DNA of 64,000 bases from JAEINY01 sp942490535 (GTDB lineage Bacteria; Bacteroidota; Bacteroidia; Bacteroidales; Marinilabiliaceae), in assembly GCA_942490535.1 (NCBI GenBank), contig CALNXQ010000002.1, forward strand, positions 62,001 to 126,000, in the 5' to 3' direction. The position numbers were made by a program, and so were the translations under genes. The notes under the pieces are model-generated. The model did no database searches. It saw only the letters and a program-made list of their open reading frames with translations, and had not been told where the DNA came from. Shown one piece after another: positions 43,293-51,790 of the stretch (position 1 is the first letter of the stretch; every line of letters starts with the position of its first letter).

Positions 43293-44165
43293 CTAATTAT
43301 CCATGATAATCACCTCTTGTCCAATGACCTTCTGTGTACCGTATACCTGCTCTTTGCCTTCCCGTAAGTTCATCCGGTCAATGATGAGCATCAATAAATT
43401 CTCAGACATCTCTCCTTGCTCTGCAGCTTCTTTTAACAAAGGGAAGTATTTTTTTTGCGGTTCTAAATCCGGAAAATGATGGATGATGAAAAAAGCGTAG
43501 TCCTGATTGTCATAGCCCACAAGGCTTTTACCGGGATAACCGTAGGTATCCAGTATTGCAATCATTCGCTTCTGGTTGGCAGAATCCATTTGTATCCACT
43601 CCTCTTTTAAGGCATCCAAATTTTCGGGATCATATTTCAAGACCTTTTCACAATAGTCATAGTTTTTTCGCGCAAACAGGTCTTTTTCGAACATATTAGT
43701 GACCTCTTTGACCAGTTGTTTGCTTTCTGGTGTGTGATACCACGAGAGTTTATTTTCTATCATTCTTTCTTTTATCGCTTGTGTTTTTGCGGTGTACTGA
43801 ATGGGATAAAGATCTTCGAAATAGTCCATAAATATGAGCTTATCCGTACAACCTTCGTCAGCAGCCATATCCAGGTAATAGTATGTGCTGTCCAGGTCAT
43901 TTTTCTTCACGTAATGGAGGGCATGGCCAATCAAAGCCGTAAAGGGTGGTACGCGCACCAGTGTGTCACGCCCATTTTCATTAATCATGTATTTTTGCTG
44001 CGCAAGCACTAACAGTTCCTGACTTAATTTAAAGGACAACGCATCATCATCCCTGCCTAAAGCATCATAGACTTTGTGTTCCAGTTCAAAAAAATCATCG
44101 ATGGATTGCGAAAAAGCATTGGATAGAAAAACCAATACAAATAGTAATAATAAGATCTTCTTCAT
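43293..44165 (-). CDS. DUF6624-like exported protein
   Basis: 290 residues with a signal peptide (MKKILLLLFVLVFLSNAFSQ). The C-terminal third has the pattern I associate with DUF6624: ILDTYGYPGKSLVGYDNQDYAFFIIHHF, then PLLKEAAEQGEMSENLLMLIIDRMNLREGKEQVYGTQ. The N-terminal part is helical with TPR-like spacing. Function unknown. It starts 12 bp after the OmpA-like gene on the same strand, so the two are co-transcribed. Confidence 0.8.
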   Translation of the reverse strand: MKKILLLLFVLVFLSNAFSQSIDDFFELEHKVYDALGRDDDALSFKLSQELLVLAQQKYMINENGRDTLVRVPPFTALIGHALHYVKKNDLDSTYYYLDMAADEGCTDKLIFMDYFEDLYPIQYTAKTQAIKERMIENKLSWYHTPESKQLVKEVTNMFEKDLFARKNYDYCEKVLKYDPENLDALKEEWIQMDSANQKRMIAILDTYGYPGKSLVGYDNQDYAFFIIHHFPDLEPQKKYFPLLKEAAEQGEMSENLLMLIIDRMNLREGKEQVYGTQKVIGQEVIIMDN

Positions 44166-44177
44166 GGGTATTTATGT

Positions 44178-45362
44178 TTAGTGTATGGTAAATTCAACGC
44201 GTCTGTTTTGTTGGCGCCCGGCTTCAGTCGCATTATCGGCTACGGGCTGTTCACTGCCGAATCCTTTGGCCACCAAGCGGGTGGTATAGATGCCATTATC
44301 TAACAGATAATTCAAAATACTGGCTGCTCGGTCTTGCGACAGTTTCCGGTTCGCTTCCTCATTACCCACATCATCGGTATGTCCGTGAACTTCCAATGAA
44401 AGCGACGTGTTGGCCTGCATGTAGGTAAGCAGTAATTTCAAGGCTGGAAAGGAGGTGGCTTGAAGAGTGGCCTCCCCGGTCTTGAAATAGATATTTTCAA
44501 GGACTATGTTCTTACCGGGTTCAATGGTATTGGCAAAGGCCTTATATGCTCGTGTTTCGTGGAGTGGAATTTTGGTAACCGATACATCATCAATAAAATA
44601 ATATGAGAACATTGTATATAAGCAACTTTCATATTCAGTCTTGTTTTTTTGAGGCAATATTCTGTCCCAGGTTTCCCTGACTCCGTTAAATTTACCAATC
44701 GTAATGTATTTCTCACCTCCTTTAGCGCAATATTCGCCTTCAATTTTCATCCAATGATCCTGAATATTGAGCTCAAGAGTATCGTTCCGTAGAGAAACTG
44801 TATCTTCTTTGAAGATTAAAGAAACACGTTTGTTGTACCTCTTAAAACGTGGTCCGTATTTTTCATATCCTACACCATAATCAATCACTTGATCCCTGGA
44901 AACCGGATATTTTTCTTTTGAAAAATAGACATCGACGTGCTCCATGTAACGCCATACATCACCCAGTCGCACGTACATACTTATCTGATAAGTGCTATCC
45001 TTTTTCAAACTATCTTTTAATTGGGTCATCAAATAATCCTGAAAACCCGGATATATTACGCCGCTGACATTTATTCCCACATAGGCCTTTCCTGAATGTG
45101 GTAATGCCGGAACTTCATCATACCGCTTTTCTCCCGGGGCAATAAGTCGTCGGTATTCGGTTTGGTAATTATTACAATCATGAAAATAACACGGAGAACC
45201 GAAGGGTGACCACCAGTCGGTTACCAGTTCTATTTGCCTGTCTTCGCGTGGGCAACCGGTATTGGCTTCAAAACTGGGATTAGGCACCAGATTTTGTGCC
45301 GTCGTAACAACAGACGCACATCCGAATAAAAGAATCGTTACAAATTTAACTATCATCATCAA
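44178..45362 (-). CDS. OmpA-family outer-membrane protein
   Basis: 394 residues with a signal peptide ending TTAQ. The N-terminal part opens NLVPNPSFEANTGCP, a carbohydrate-binding-like beta-sandwich start common in Bacteroidota surface proteins. The C-terminal ~110 residues are an OmpA domain that binds peptidoglycan: ENIYFKTGEATLQ, LEVHGHTDDVGNEEANRKLSQDRAASI and VAKGFGSEQPVADN...NRRVEFTIH. The first Met is followed by two more, so the start may be one or two codons later. Confidence 0.9.
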   Translation of the reverse strand: MMMIVKFVTILLFGCASVVTTAQNLVPNPSFEANTGCPREDRQIELVTDWWSPFGSPCYFHDCNNYQTEYRRLIAPGEKRYDEVPALPHSGKAYVGINVSGVIYPGFQDYLMTQLKDSLKKDSTYQISMYVRLGDVWRYMEHVDVYFSKEKYPVSRDQVIDYGVGYEKYGPRFKRYNKRVSLIFKEDTVSLRNDTLELNIQDHWMKIEGEYCAKGGEKYITIGKFNGVRETWDRILPQKNKTEYESCLYTMFSYYFIDDVSVTKIPLHETRAYKAFANTIEPGKNIVLENIYFKTGEATLQATSFPALKLLLTYMQANTSLSLEVHGHTDDVGNEEANRKLSQDRAASILNYLLDNGIYTTRLVAKGFGSEQPVADNATEAGRQQNRRVEFTIH

Positions 45363-45600
45363 TGAAACCCTTGAAGCAAAGATTTTAGCATTTGGTTATA
45401 CATAGGAATTAGGTCAGTACAGGATCCTTTTAAAATGGTATCCGGAGAAAGAACACGTACGATTGGTAATGATATTAACCAACACGCCATCACTACCTAC
45501 CACCTCTTTCTATCATAATAACGCAACAAAATTACTTTTAGTCTATTCGATACTCTTATTATCATTTTACTTATTACCTTTCATTTCCCCCAAACAATGC

Positions 45601-45608
45601 TACTTTTG
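45601..45608 (+). promoter_or_regulatory. Promoter -7 element of the XRE/S24 regulator
   Basis: TACTTTTG, 30 bp before the ATG at 45638, matches TAnnTTTG. Confidence 0.55.
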
Positions 45609-45637
45609 CGCTTCGTTTTTGAAAAGTCCATTTTACA

Positions 45638-46345
45638 ATGCAATACCTATCACAAAACATAAGCTATCTGCGGAGCCTTAAAAACTGGTCGCCGCGCCAG
45701 GCCGCTGAGCAGATGCAAATCACAGTTTCTACCTATCGCAAATGGGAAAAAGGGCAATCGCAGCCCAAAATTACCAGCCTGGAGAAACTCACGTCCCTTT
45801 ATAAACGAACGCTGGATGAGCTGCTTTACATCCACCTTGAAAAAGCCGACCAGGTGGCACCGGATCACCTGAAAGGGGAGAAAATCCGCATCTTACCCAT
45901 TGTGGTGGATGAGCAATCGGATGATGAACATGTGTCGCTAGTACCGGTGAAAGCGGCAGCAGGCTACACGGCCGGTTATGCCGATGCGGAATTCATTGCC
46001 GAACTGCCGCGTTTCTCTTTGCCTTTTCCGGAACTGAGTCACCACCGCACCTATCGGGTGTTTCAAATTGAAGGCGACAGCATGTTACCCATTAAACATG
46101 GTTCCTATATCATTTGTGAATATGTGCAAAACTGGGAACTACTGGAATGGGCCCAACCACACATCGTACTCACCCGTGATGAAGGAGTGGTTTTTAAACG
46201 ACTGAATGAAGCACCGGACAAGCTCCTGGAATTACGCTCCGACAATCCGGTGTTTGAACCGTATACCATGCCCTGGCGAAATGTGATGGAGATTTGGCGG
46301 GCTCGGGGTTTTGTTTGTTTTGAGTTTGAGAAAACTACAAAATAA
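45638..46345 (+). CDS. XRE-family regulator with S24 (LexA-like) peptidase domain
   Basis: 235 residues. Residues 7-63 form an XRE helix-turn-helix (LSQNISYLRSLKNWSPRQAAEQM). The C-terminal half is a LexA/CI-type domain: catalytic Ser148 in FQIEGDSMLPI and Lys187 in GVVFKRLN, with a possible Ala-Gly cleavage site at A108-G109 in KAAAGYTAGYAD. It may be an auto-cleaving repressor that responds to DNA damage. No prophage or SOS gene is adjacent, so the targets are unknown. Confidence 0.87.
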   Translation: MQYLSQNISYLRSLKNWSPRQAAEQMQITVSTYRKWEKGQSQPKITSLEKLTSLYKRTLDELLYIHLEKADQVAPDHLKGEKIRILPIVVDEQSDDEHVSLVPVKAAAGYTAGYADAEFIAELPRFSLPFPELSHHRTYRVFQIEGDSMLPIKHGSYIICEYVQNWELLEWAQPHIVLTRDEGVVFKRLNEAPDKLLELRSDNPVFEPYTMPWRNVMEIWRARGFVCFEFEKTTK

Positions 46346-46372
46346 ATGGACAGACATTGATAAATATAACTG

Positions 46373-46431
46373 AACCGCAGAGGCGCTAAGACGCAGAGAT
46401 TTTTTTCCTGACGTCTTAGCGCCTTTGCGGT
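46373..46431. repeat. Large near-perfect palindrome between convergent genes
   Basis: ACCGCAGAGGCGCTAAGACG pairs with CGTCTTAGCGCCTTTGCGGT with one mismatch around an 18-base loop. It lies between two convergent genes. The motif family (GAGGCGCTAAGACGCAGAG) resembles the palindromes at 48.6, 29.9 and 12.3-12.7 kb. Confidence 0.8.
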
Positions 46432-46468
46432 GAATAATTTTCCTAGTATCTGTGCGGTAAAGTTTAAT

Positions 46469-48571
46469 TTAACCTCTACGTAGCTTTTTCCCACTTATAC
46501 CCGCCTCATCAAACGACGCCATGTCGCACATGATTTTACAGGAGGCTTCCAATAGGTTTATGGTGAGCGCAGCTCCGGTGCCTTCGCCCAGTCGCATTTG
46601 GAGATCCAACACGGGCTCCAGTCCCATTTGATTCAAGGCAAACACATGCCCCTGCTCCACCGATTTATGGCCGGCCACCAGGTAATCTTTAATGGCGGGA
46701 TGAAAGGTATAGGCCACCAATCCGGCGGCTGTGGAGATCAAACCATCCAATACCACCACGCACCGTTTAGCGGCGGCTGCCAAAGCCGCACCCGCCATGG
46801 CGGCAATTTCAAATCCACCCACTTTCATCAACACGTCCAGGGCATCCGCTGCATGGGGCTGATGAAAAGCCAAGGCTTTTTCAAGTACTTCTATTTTATG
46901 CTCCAGTGCCTGATCATCTACCCCCGTTCCACGCCCGGTGCAAGCCACCACACTTTGACCGGTGAGAGCGCTGATGATGGCCGTAGCCGAACTGGTATTG
47001 GCAATGCCCATCTCCCCTAATCCAACCACATCTATCCTTTTTTGTTGATGCATCTGATTGAACACCTCCACGCCCACTTGTAATGCCCGAAGTGCCTCTT
47101 CCTGTGTCATGGCCGGCTGAAGGGCTAAGTTGCGTGTGCCTTTGGCCACCGGTTTACGGATCAGGTCCGGATGTGGCGGTAAAGGACTATTCACACCTGC
47201 ATCCACAATGCACAGATCAATGGCATGATGCGCACACAGCACATTAATGGCCGCTCCCCGGTTGAGGAAATTCTTCACCATCTGACCGGTCACTTCCTGG
47301 GGATAGGCCGACACCCCTTCTTCGGCAATGCCATGATCGGCGGCAAATACCAACAGTGCTTTTCGTTGAATGACCGGATTCAGGGTATTTTGAGCCAGAC
47401 TCATGCGAAGGGCCAATTTCTCCAGAGTACCCAAAGCACCTAAAGGTTTTGTTTTGTGATCGATTTTTTCTTGTGCCAGAGCTTCCAGCTTTTCATCAAT
47501 CAACGGCAGCTGTTTTGGCAAAAAGGAAGGCAATTCGCACTCACTCATCACTGAATTATCACCTCTCCAAACAACTTCGGTGGATACAATCGGAAGGGTT
47601 TCTTCTTGACTGAAATCTATGATATATTTGTACACCTCCCCATCAATGACTTGTTGCAGACAGGCCTCCACAGCCTCCGGAGCAATGATGCCTTCCACCA
47701 ATAAGTCCAAGGCCTGCGGAATCTGTTGCAACAACTGGATGCCTGCTGCCATGTCCGCTTTGGTTAAGCCATAGGAACCGGAAAAGCGCAATTCCTTATA
47801 GTGAATCAAGTTTAGCAAATTGGTTTCCAGCTGCTCATTCTTGGTCAAGCCACTGAAATGCACGATGCGTCCTGCCTTGGCCAGGCGGGTGATACCGGAT
47901 AACAAGGCCAATGGATCGGCACAGGCATTGAGCACACAATCGAAGCCACTGGTTGTGGTTTCTTTCAAGACTGGAATTTGAGATAAATGACTAAGTGCTT
48001 TTGCCTTTCTTATTTTGGATTCGTGTTTCTCCAGCACCGTGGGAAGGGCACCCAGTGCCTGAGCCATCACAGCGGCCAGCATGCCAACGGTGCCTCCGCC
48101 AACAATCAGGAGACGTTCCCCGGCTTTCAGATTCAGTTTCTTAAAAGCATTCATCACACAACCGGCCGGTTCGGCAAAACAAGCATGCGTCCGGGAGATC
48201 GTTTCAGGTAAGGGAATCAGGCAGGCTTCCGGCAGTTTGATGTGATTGGCAAAACCACCATCCACATGAAACCCGATAATCTGCATTTCTTCACACAGGT
48301 TTTCATCACCACTTTTACAGTAATTACAAACGCCACAGGCTACGCCCGGCCAAACCACATAGTGTTTCCCCTCCTTGCGCACCACCATTTCATGCCCCGG
48401 CACACGTGGCAATACTAAATCGCGATGGCCTTCGGTCCATATTTTGGCATCGGTACGGCAGATGGCGCAGCAGAGCACGTCGGCTGGAATCCAATCCGCA
48501 TTGACTGGCGAGTGAGTTGGTTGCTGATCGTTTACTGAAAGCTGCTTTAATCCTGTTAATTGTAATTTCAT
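46469..48571 (-). CDS. cobT: Fusion of a zinc-dependent alcohol dehydrogenase-like protein and CobT
   Basis: 700 residues in one frame. Residues 1-330 are a medium-chain dehydrogenase: catalytic zinc Cys38 and His60 (PGHE), structural zinc C79/C82/C85/C93 (CGVCNYCKSGDENLC) and the NAD fold GGGTVGMLAAVMA. Residues about 350-700 are a complete CobT: KIDHKTKPLGALGTLEKLA, VFAADHGIAEEGVSAYPQEVT, GEMGIANTSSATAI and the catalytic Glu663 in LGEGTGAALTI. CobT activates the lower ligand base (dimethylbenzimidazole or analogue) to its riboside phosphate for cobalamin assembly. The fusion to a dehydrogenase is unusual. It is third in the riboswitch operon. Confidence 0.9.
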   Translation of the reverse strand: MKLQLTGLKQLSVNDQQPTHSPVNADWIPADVLCCAICRTDAKIWTEGHRDLVLPRVPGHEMVVRKEGKHYVVWPGVACGVCNYCKSGDENLCEEMQIIGFHVDGGFANHIKLPEACLIPLPETISRTHACFAEPAGCVMNAFKKLNLKAGERLLIVGGGTVGMLAAVMAQALGALPTVLEKHESKIRKAKALSHLSQIPVLKETTTSGFDCVLNACADPLALLSGITRLAKAGRIVHFSGLTKNEQLETNLLNLIHYKELRFSGSYGLTKADMAAGIQLLQQIPQALDLLVEGIIAPEAVEACLQQVIDGEVYKYIIDFSQEETLPIVSTEVVWRGDNSVMSECELPSFLPKQLPLIDEKLEALAQEKIDHKTKPLGALGTLEKLALRMSLAQNTLNPVIQRKALLVFAADHGIAEEGVSAYPQEVTGQMVKNFLNRGAAINVLCAHHAIDLCIVDAGVNSPLPPHPDLIRKPVAKGTRNLALQPAMTQEEALRALQVGVEVFNQMHQQKRIDVVGLGEMGIANTSSATAIISALTGQSVVACTGRGTGVDDQALEHKIEVLEKALAFHQPHAADALDVLMKVGGFEIAAMAGAALAAAAKRCVVVLDGLISTAAGLVAYTFHPAIKDYLVAGHKSVEQGHVFALNQMGLEPVLDLQMRLGEGTGAALTINLLEASCKIMCDMASFDEAGISGKKLRRG

Positions 48572-48589
48572 GATAGATAGCTATAACGC

Positions 48590-48660
48590 AATGAATCGCT
48601 AAGGGAATCACAAAGGAACACAAAGAAATTCTTAGCGCCCCTTCGTGATAGACTTAGTGT
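48590..48660. repeat. CACAAAG/CTTTGTG inverted repeat inside the operon
   Basis: CACAAAGGAACACAAAG (about 48611-48627) is matched in reverse by CTTAGTGTCCTTTGTG (about 48653-48668), with CGCTAAG/CTTAGCG further out. Same style as the palindrome at 46373. Confidence 0.6.
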
Positions 48661-48674
48661 CCTTTGTGTAAATT

Positions 48675-48875
48675 CTAAACATAGTCCGTTTCTGTAATGA
48701 TAAGTTTCCGGATCACCAACCCTTCCAACTCATCTTTCAAAGATTGACAGATGGACTTTACCTTCTCTTCCTGCATCAAGGGATACACCGATGCTTTGCT
48801 CATGTTCACCAATTCATAGCCATCCACTATGATACGCAGATAAGAATCACCACTTTTTAAGACTAATAGTTCCAT
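48675..48875 (-). CDS. Small protein of unknown function in the riboswitch operon
   Basis: 66 residues, MELLVLKSGDSYLRIIVDGYELVNM. It starts 4 bp after the TrpD-like gene, and the composition is that of a small beta/alpha protein, with the spacing of a real operon member. No family recognised. The gap to the dehydrogenase-CobT gene is 103 bp and holds the inverted repeat at 48590-48660. Confidence 0.65.
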   Translation of the reverse strand: MELLVLKSGDSYLRIIVDGYELVNMSKASVYPLMQEEKVKSICQSLKDELEGLVIRKLIITETDYV

Positions 48876-48879
48876 GGCT

Positions 48880-49983
48880 TTAATTGGATAGAGATTGCAG
48901 TTTCTTCAATCCTTCCAGTGGATTTTGATTTTGTGCCTGTGCCCATTTTTCCAAGGCTTCATAGGCTTTACCCGATTCCAGCAAAGCGATGGCTTGCTCC
49001 ACACCTTCATTAATAGAGTTGGCTTTACCAGCCACATACAAGATGAAACCGGCATTTAGGACCACCGCATAAAAACTGGCTTCTTTTTTTCCGGATTTCA
49101 ATAACGCCACCACACGTTTGGATTCCTTGGTAATACATCCCAATGATTTCAAGGCATCTGCTTGCTGAGTTGGAATACCCATCTCTTCAGGGGTGATCAC
49201 ATATTCATGAATCATACCATCAGCCTTCAATTCAGCAACCACCGTTTTACCCACCACTGAAGCCTCATCCATGGTACCTTCGTGACCTTCTACTTGTCCA
49301 TTGAACACCAATGCCCGTTTGTAACCGATGGCTTGCATCACTTCAATCACCGGACGGATCATCTCTTTGGCAAAGACACCGCGTACACCCGCATCTGGTA
49401 ATACCGGACTCGCCAATGAAGCGGCAATGTTCAAAGTGGATCCAAATGACATCTGTGATAAAATACGTCCTAAGGCATTGGGATGGACCGTGGGGCTCAT
49501 GCCGTTAAACAACGCTACTCCGGAGGTTTCCAGACTCTTCACGGCGAGATCAATACCGCCTTCCACATCTACCCCTAAAGCCTCAGCAATATCTACCGTA
49601 CCACAGGAACTGGTTAACGCACGCGCTCCGTGGCGGGCCATATTCACCCCGGCCGCTGCCGCCACCAGGGAGGCACAGGTACTAATATTAAAGGTCTTGA
49701 AAGAATCCATTCCGGTGCCACAATTCTCCACCACCGGACCTTCTACTTTTGGGTTTACGTTGACGGTATCATGCTCATAAATGGCTTGCCAACAACCGGC
49801 AATCTCATCTCGGGTTTCGCCCTTGGCCGAAAGCGCTGCCAAAAATGCCCCCTGTTGAATATCGGATGTTTCACCTCTTAACACCACTGAAAAAGCATCA
49901 TAAGCCTCTTGTCGGCTTAGATTTTCTTTGTTAATCAAGCGCGTAATCACCTGCGCAAATGGCTTAATGTTTAAGTCTGTCAT
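48880..49983 (-). CDS. TrpD-like phosphoribosyltransferase under cobalamin-riboswitch control
   Basis: 367 residues, with the anthranilate phosphoribosyltransferase fold: an N-terminal helical domain (LSRQEAYDAFSVVLRGE), the PRPP loop ENCGTGMDSFKTFNISTCAS (TrpD has GTGGDxxxTFNIST), and ARHGARALTSSCGTVDIAEALGV. It starts a three-gene operon beneath a cobalamin riboswitch and not a trp operon, so the substrate is probably not anthranilate but a base or phenolic compound in cobamide lower-ligand metabolism. The altered PRPP loop (GTGMDS) agrees with a divergent role. This is an inference; ordinary TrpD activity is not excluded. Confidence 0.8.
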   Translation of the reverse strand: MTDLNIKPFAQVITRLINKENLSRQEAYDAFSVVLRGETSDIQQGAFLAALSAKGETRDEIAGCWQAIYEHDTVNVNPKVEGPVVENCGTGMDSFKTFNISTCASLVAAAAGVNMARHGARALTSSCGTVDIAEALGVDVEGGIDLAVKSLETSGVALFNGMSPTVHPNALGRILSQMSFGSTLNIAASLASPVLPDAGVRGVFAKEMIRPVIEVMQAIGYKRALVFNGQVEGHEGTMDEASVVGKTVVAELKADGMIHEYVITPEEMGIPTQQADALKSLGCITKESKRVVALLKSGKKEASFYAVVLNAGFILYVAGKANSINEGVEQAIALLESGKAYEALEKWAQAQNQNPLEGLKKLQSLSN

Positions 49984-50111
49984 TGCTAGCGTAATTTAAT
50001 GCCTTGTTTTTGGATACGATTCATCCTTACTTTTTGGAGTCCTATACAAAAATGTGGCTAATCGATTTGCGATCCTTGCCTTTATCCCGAAAGCAATCAT
50101 CTGTATAAATA

Positions 50112-50292
50112 CCTGGCAGGTCTTCTGGCTCATCCTGGTCTTGACGCCTTCCCGTTGCATTCGCTAAGGAATCACAACAGTGGCAAGGAGTATCAATACA
50201 CTACAAGAGGATTTACAGCTACGGGTATAGCTCCGGATTTTAACCGGATTCCCTTTTCAGTTCTACCTGCGAACAACAGGTGAGAACAACCA
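50112..50292 (-). promoter_or_regulatory. Cobalamin riboswitch
   Basis: Read on the minus strand the conserved parts appear in order: AAAAGGGAATCCGGT, AAAATCCGGAGCTATACCCG, the TAGCTGTAA core, GCCACTG, GGGAAGGCG and the B12 box AGCCAGAAGACCTGCC (50130-50115). This is the standard adenosylcobalamin-sensing aptamer. A minus-strand -7 element (TACTTTTG at 50309-50302) lies just upstream. It should switch off the TrpD-like/CobT operon when cobalamin is abundant. Confidence 0.93.
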
Positions 50293-50368
50293 AATGTGGG
50301 GCAAAAGTAATGGATTTGGGTGAGTATCGTGAAAAGATGATAATAAATAAGATGATCGTTGCATCACA

Positions 50369-50406
50369 ACAAAAAAAAGCGCATTCCCAAAGGAATACGC
50401 TTTCTA
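50369..50406 (-). terminator. Intrinsic terminator of the kor operon
   Basis: Minus strand: AAAGCGTATTCC pairs with GGGAATGCGCTTT around TTT, followed by eight Ts. Confidence 0.85.
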
Positions 50407-50424
50407 TTATTAGTATTTCAAAAC

Positions 50425-50979
50425 TTAGTCGAGCAAGGCTACTTCTTTGATGATTTCAGTACCACGTGTAATGGCGTTCTCATTCATTGGAATCAGGTGA
50501 TGGTGACGCTCAGGCAATGATTTTTTCAATCCTTTAATGACGTTTTCCATCTCTACAATTGGACGCACTTTCAGGTAACCCCCTAACACGATCATGTTAA
50601 AGGTCTTGGCTGAATTCAAGCGAGCGGCCTCTTCGGTGGCATCAATGCGATAGATATTAATATCCGTACGCTGAGGATGACGGGTAATACCATTTCCATC
50701 ATAAATCAATGTTCCGCCAGGCTTAATGTCCGCCTCAAACTTATCCATTGACTGTTGGTTGAGAATAATGGCCGTATCAAACTCGTGTAATACCGGAGAG
50801 CTGATGCGACTATCACTTAAGATTACGGTCACATTAGCTGTTCCACCACGCATTTCAGGACCGTAAGAAGGCATCCAGCTTACTTCCATGTCTTGCATGA
50901 CACCGGAGTAGGCCAGGATTTTACCCATAGAAAGTACACCTTGTCCTCCAAATCCGGCTATAATGATTTCTTCTTTCAT
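50425..50979 (-). CDS. korC: 2-oxoacid:ferredoxin oxidoreductase, gamma subunit
   Basis: 184 residues. MKEEIIIAGFGGQGVLSMGKILAYSG and SWMPSYGPEMRGGTANVTVILSD are hallmark motifs of the gamma subunit. It contributes to CoA binding in the complex. It is last of four subunit genes (korD-A-B-C) on the minus strand and followed by a terminator. Confidence 0.93.
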   Translation of the reverse strand: MKEEIIIAGFGGQGVLSMGKILAYSGVMQDMEVSWMPSYGPEMRGGTANVTVILSDSRISSPVLHEFDTAIILNQQSMDKFEADIKPGGTLIYDGNGITRHPQRTDINIYRIDATEEAARLNSAKTFNMIVLGGYLKVRPIVEMENVIKGLKKSLPERHHHLIPMNENAITRGTEIIKEVALLD

Positions 50980-51022
50980 TGTTTTAAATTTTCGAATTAA
51001 AATTCACCGTTTTACAAGAAGA

Positions 51023-51787
51023 CTATTCGTCTTTGATATCACCCAATGGATAATAAGGGAACATGTTCTCTTCCATCCACTTGTTGGACTGAGTCGGTGT
51101 CAATTTCCAACCGGAACTACAGGTTGCCACGACTTCTACCAACTGAGTGCCTTTACCGGCTTTTTGGTTTTCGAAGGCTTTACGCAAGGCTTTTTTGGTT
51201 TTGCGCACGTGAGCAGGCGTATGAGCTGCCTGACGCGTTACAAAAGACGTACCTGGCAACATGGCTAAGATTTCGGAAATTTTAATGGGCAGTCCATCGT
51301 GCTTGGCATCACGACCAAAGGGACACGTAGCTGCTTTCATACCTTCCAGGGTCGTTGGTGCCATCTGACCACCTGTCATACCATAAATACCGTTGTTGAT
51401 GAACACCATCACGATGTTCTCTCCGCGGTTACAGGCGTGGATGGTTTCAGCTGTACCAATGGCCGCTAAATCACCATCACCCTGATAGGAGAATACAAAT
51501 TTCTCAGGTAACAGACGCTTCACGGCGGTTGCTAAAGCAGGGGCACGACCATGCGCCGCTTCCTGCCAGTCAATTTCCAGATAATTGTAAGCCAACACAG
51601 AACAACCCACAGGAGCAATCCCAATGGTCTCTTCCTGAATGCCCATCTCATCAATTACCTCAGCAATTAATTTATGCACCGTACCATGAGTACACCCGGG
51701 ACAATAGTGCATTACATTATCTGTCAGAACTTCTGATTTTTTATAAATCAGGTTCTCTGGTTTTATAATATCATTTATATCAGCCAT
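51023..51787 (-). CDS. korB: 2-oxoacid:ferredoxin oxidoreductase, beta subunit (TPP-binding)
   Basis: 254 residues. The cluster/TPP motifs are MHYCPGCTHGTVHKLIAE, VGCSVLAYNY, HGRAPALATAVKRL, and GDGDLAAIGTAETIHA with VFINNGIYGMTGGQMAPTT. It carries thiamine diphosphate and a [4Fe-4S] cluster. The two-chain alpha/beta type with a separate ferredoxin subunit is usual for 2-oxoglutarate and branched-chain 2-oxoacid enzymes. It lies 3 bp after korA. Confidence 0.94.
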   Translation of the reverse strand: MADINDIIKPENLIYKKSEVLTDNVMHYCPGCTHGTVHKLIAEVIDEMGIQEETIGIAPVGCSVLAYNYLEIDWQEAAHGRAPALATAVKRLLPEKFVFSYQGDGDLAAIGTAETIHACNRGENIVMVFINNGIYGMTGGQMAPTTLEGMKAATCPFGRDAKHDGLPIKISEILAMLPGTSFVTRQAAHTPAHVRKTKKALRKAFENQKAGKGTQLVEVVATCSSGWKLTPTQSNKWMEENMFPYYPLGDIKDE

Positions 51788-51790
51788 GAC

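Noticed and set aside
48880..49983. Plain annotation as tryptophan-pathway TrpD
   Set aside because: The cobalamin riboswitch, operon partners and altered PRPP loop speak against it; kept as a possibility only.
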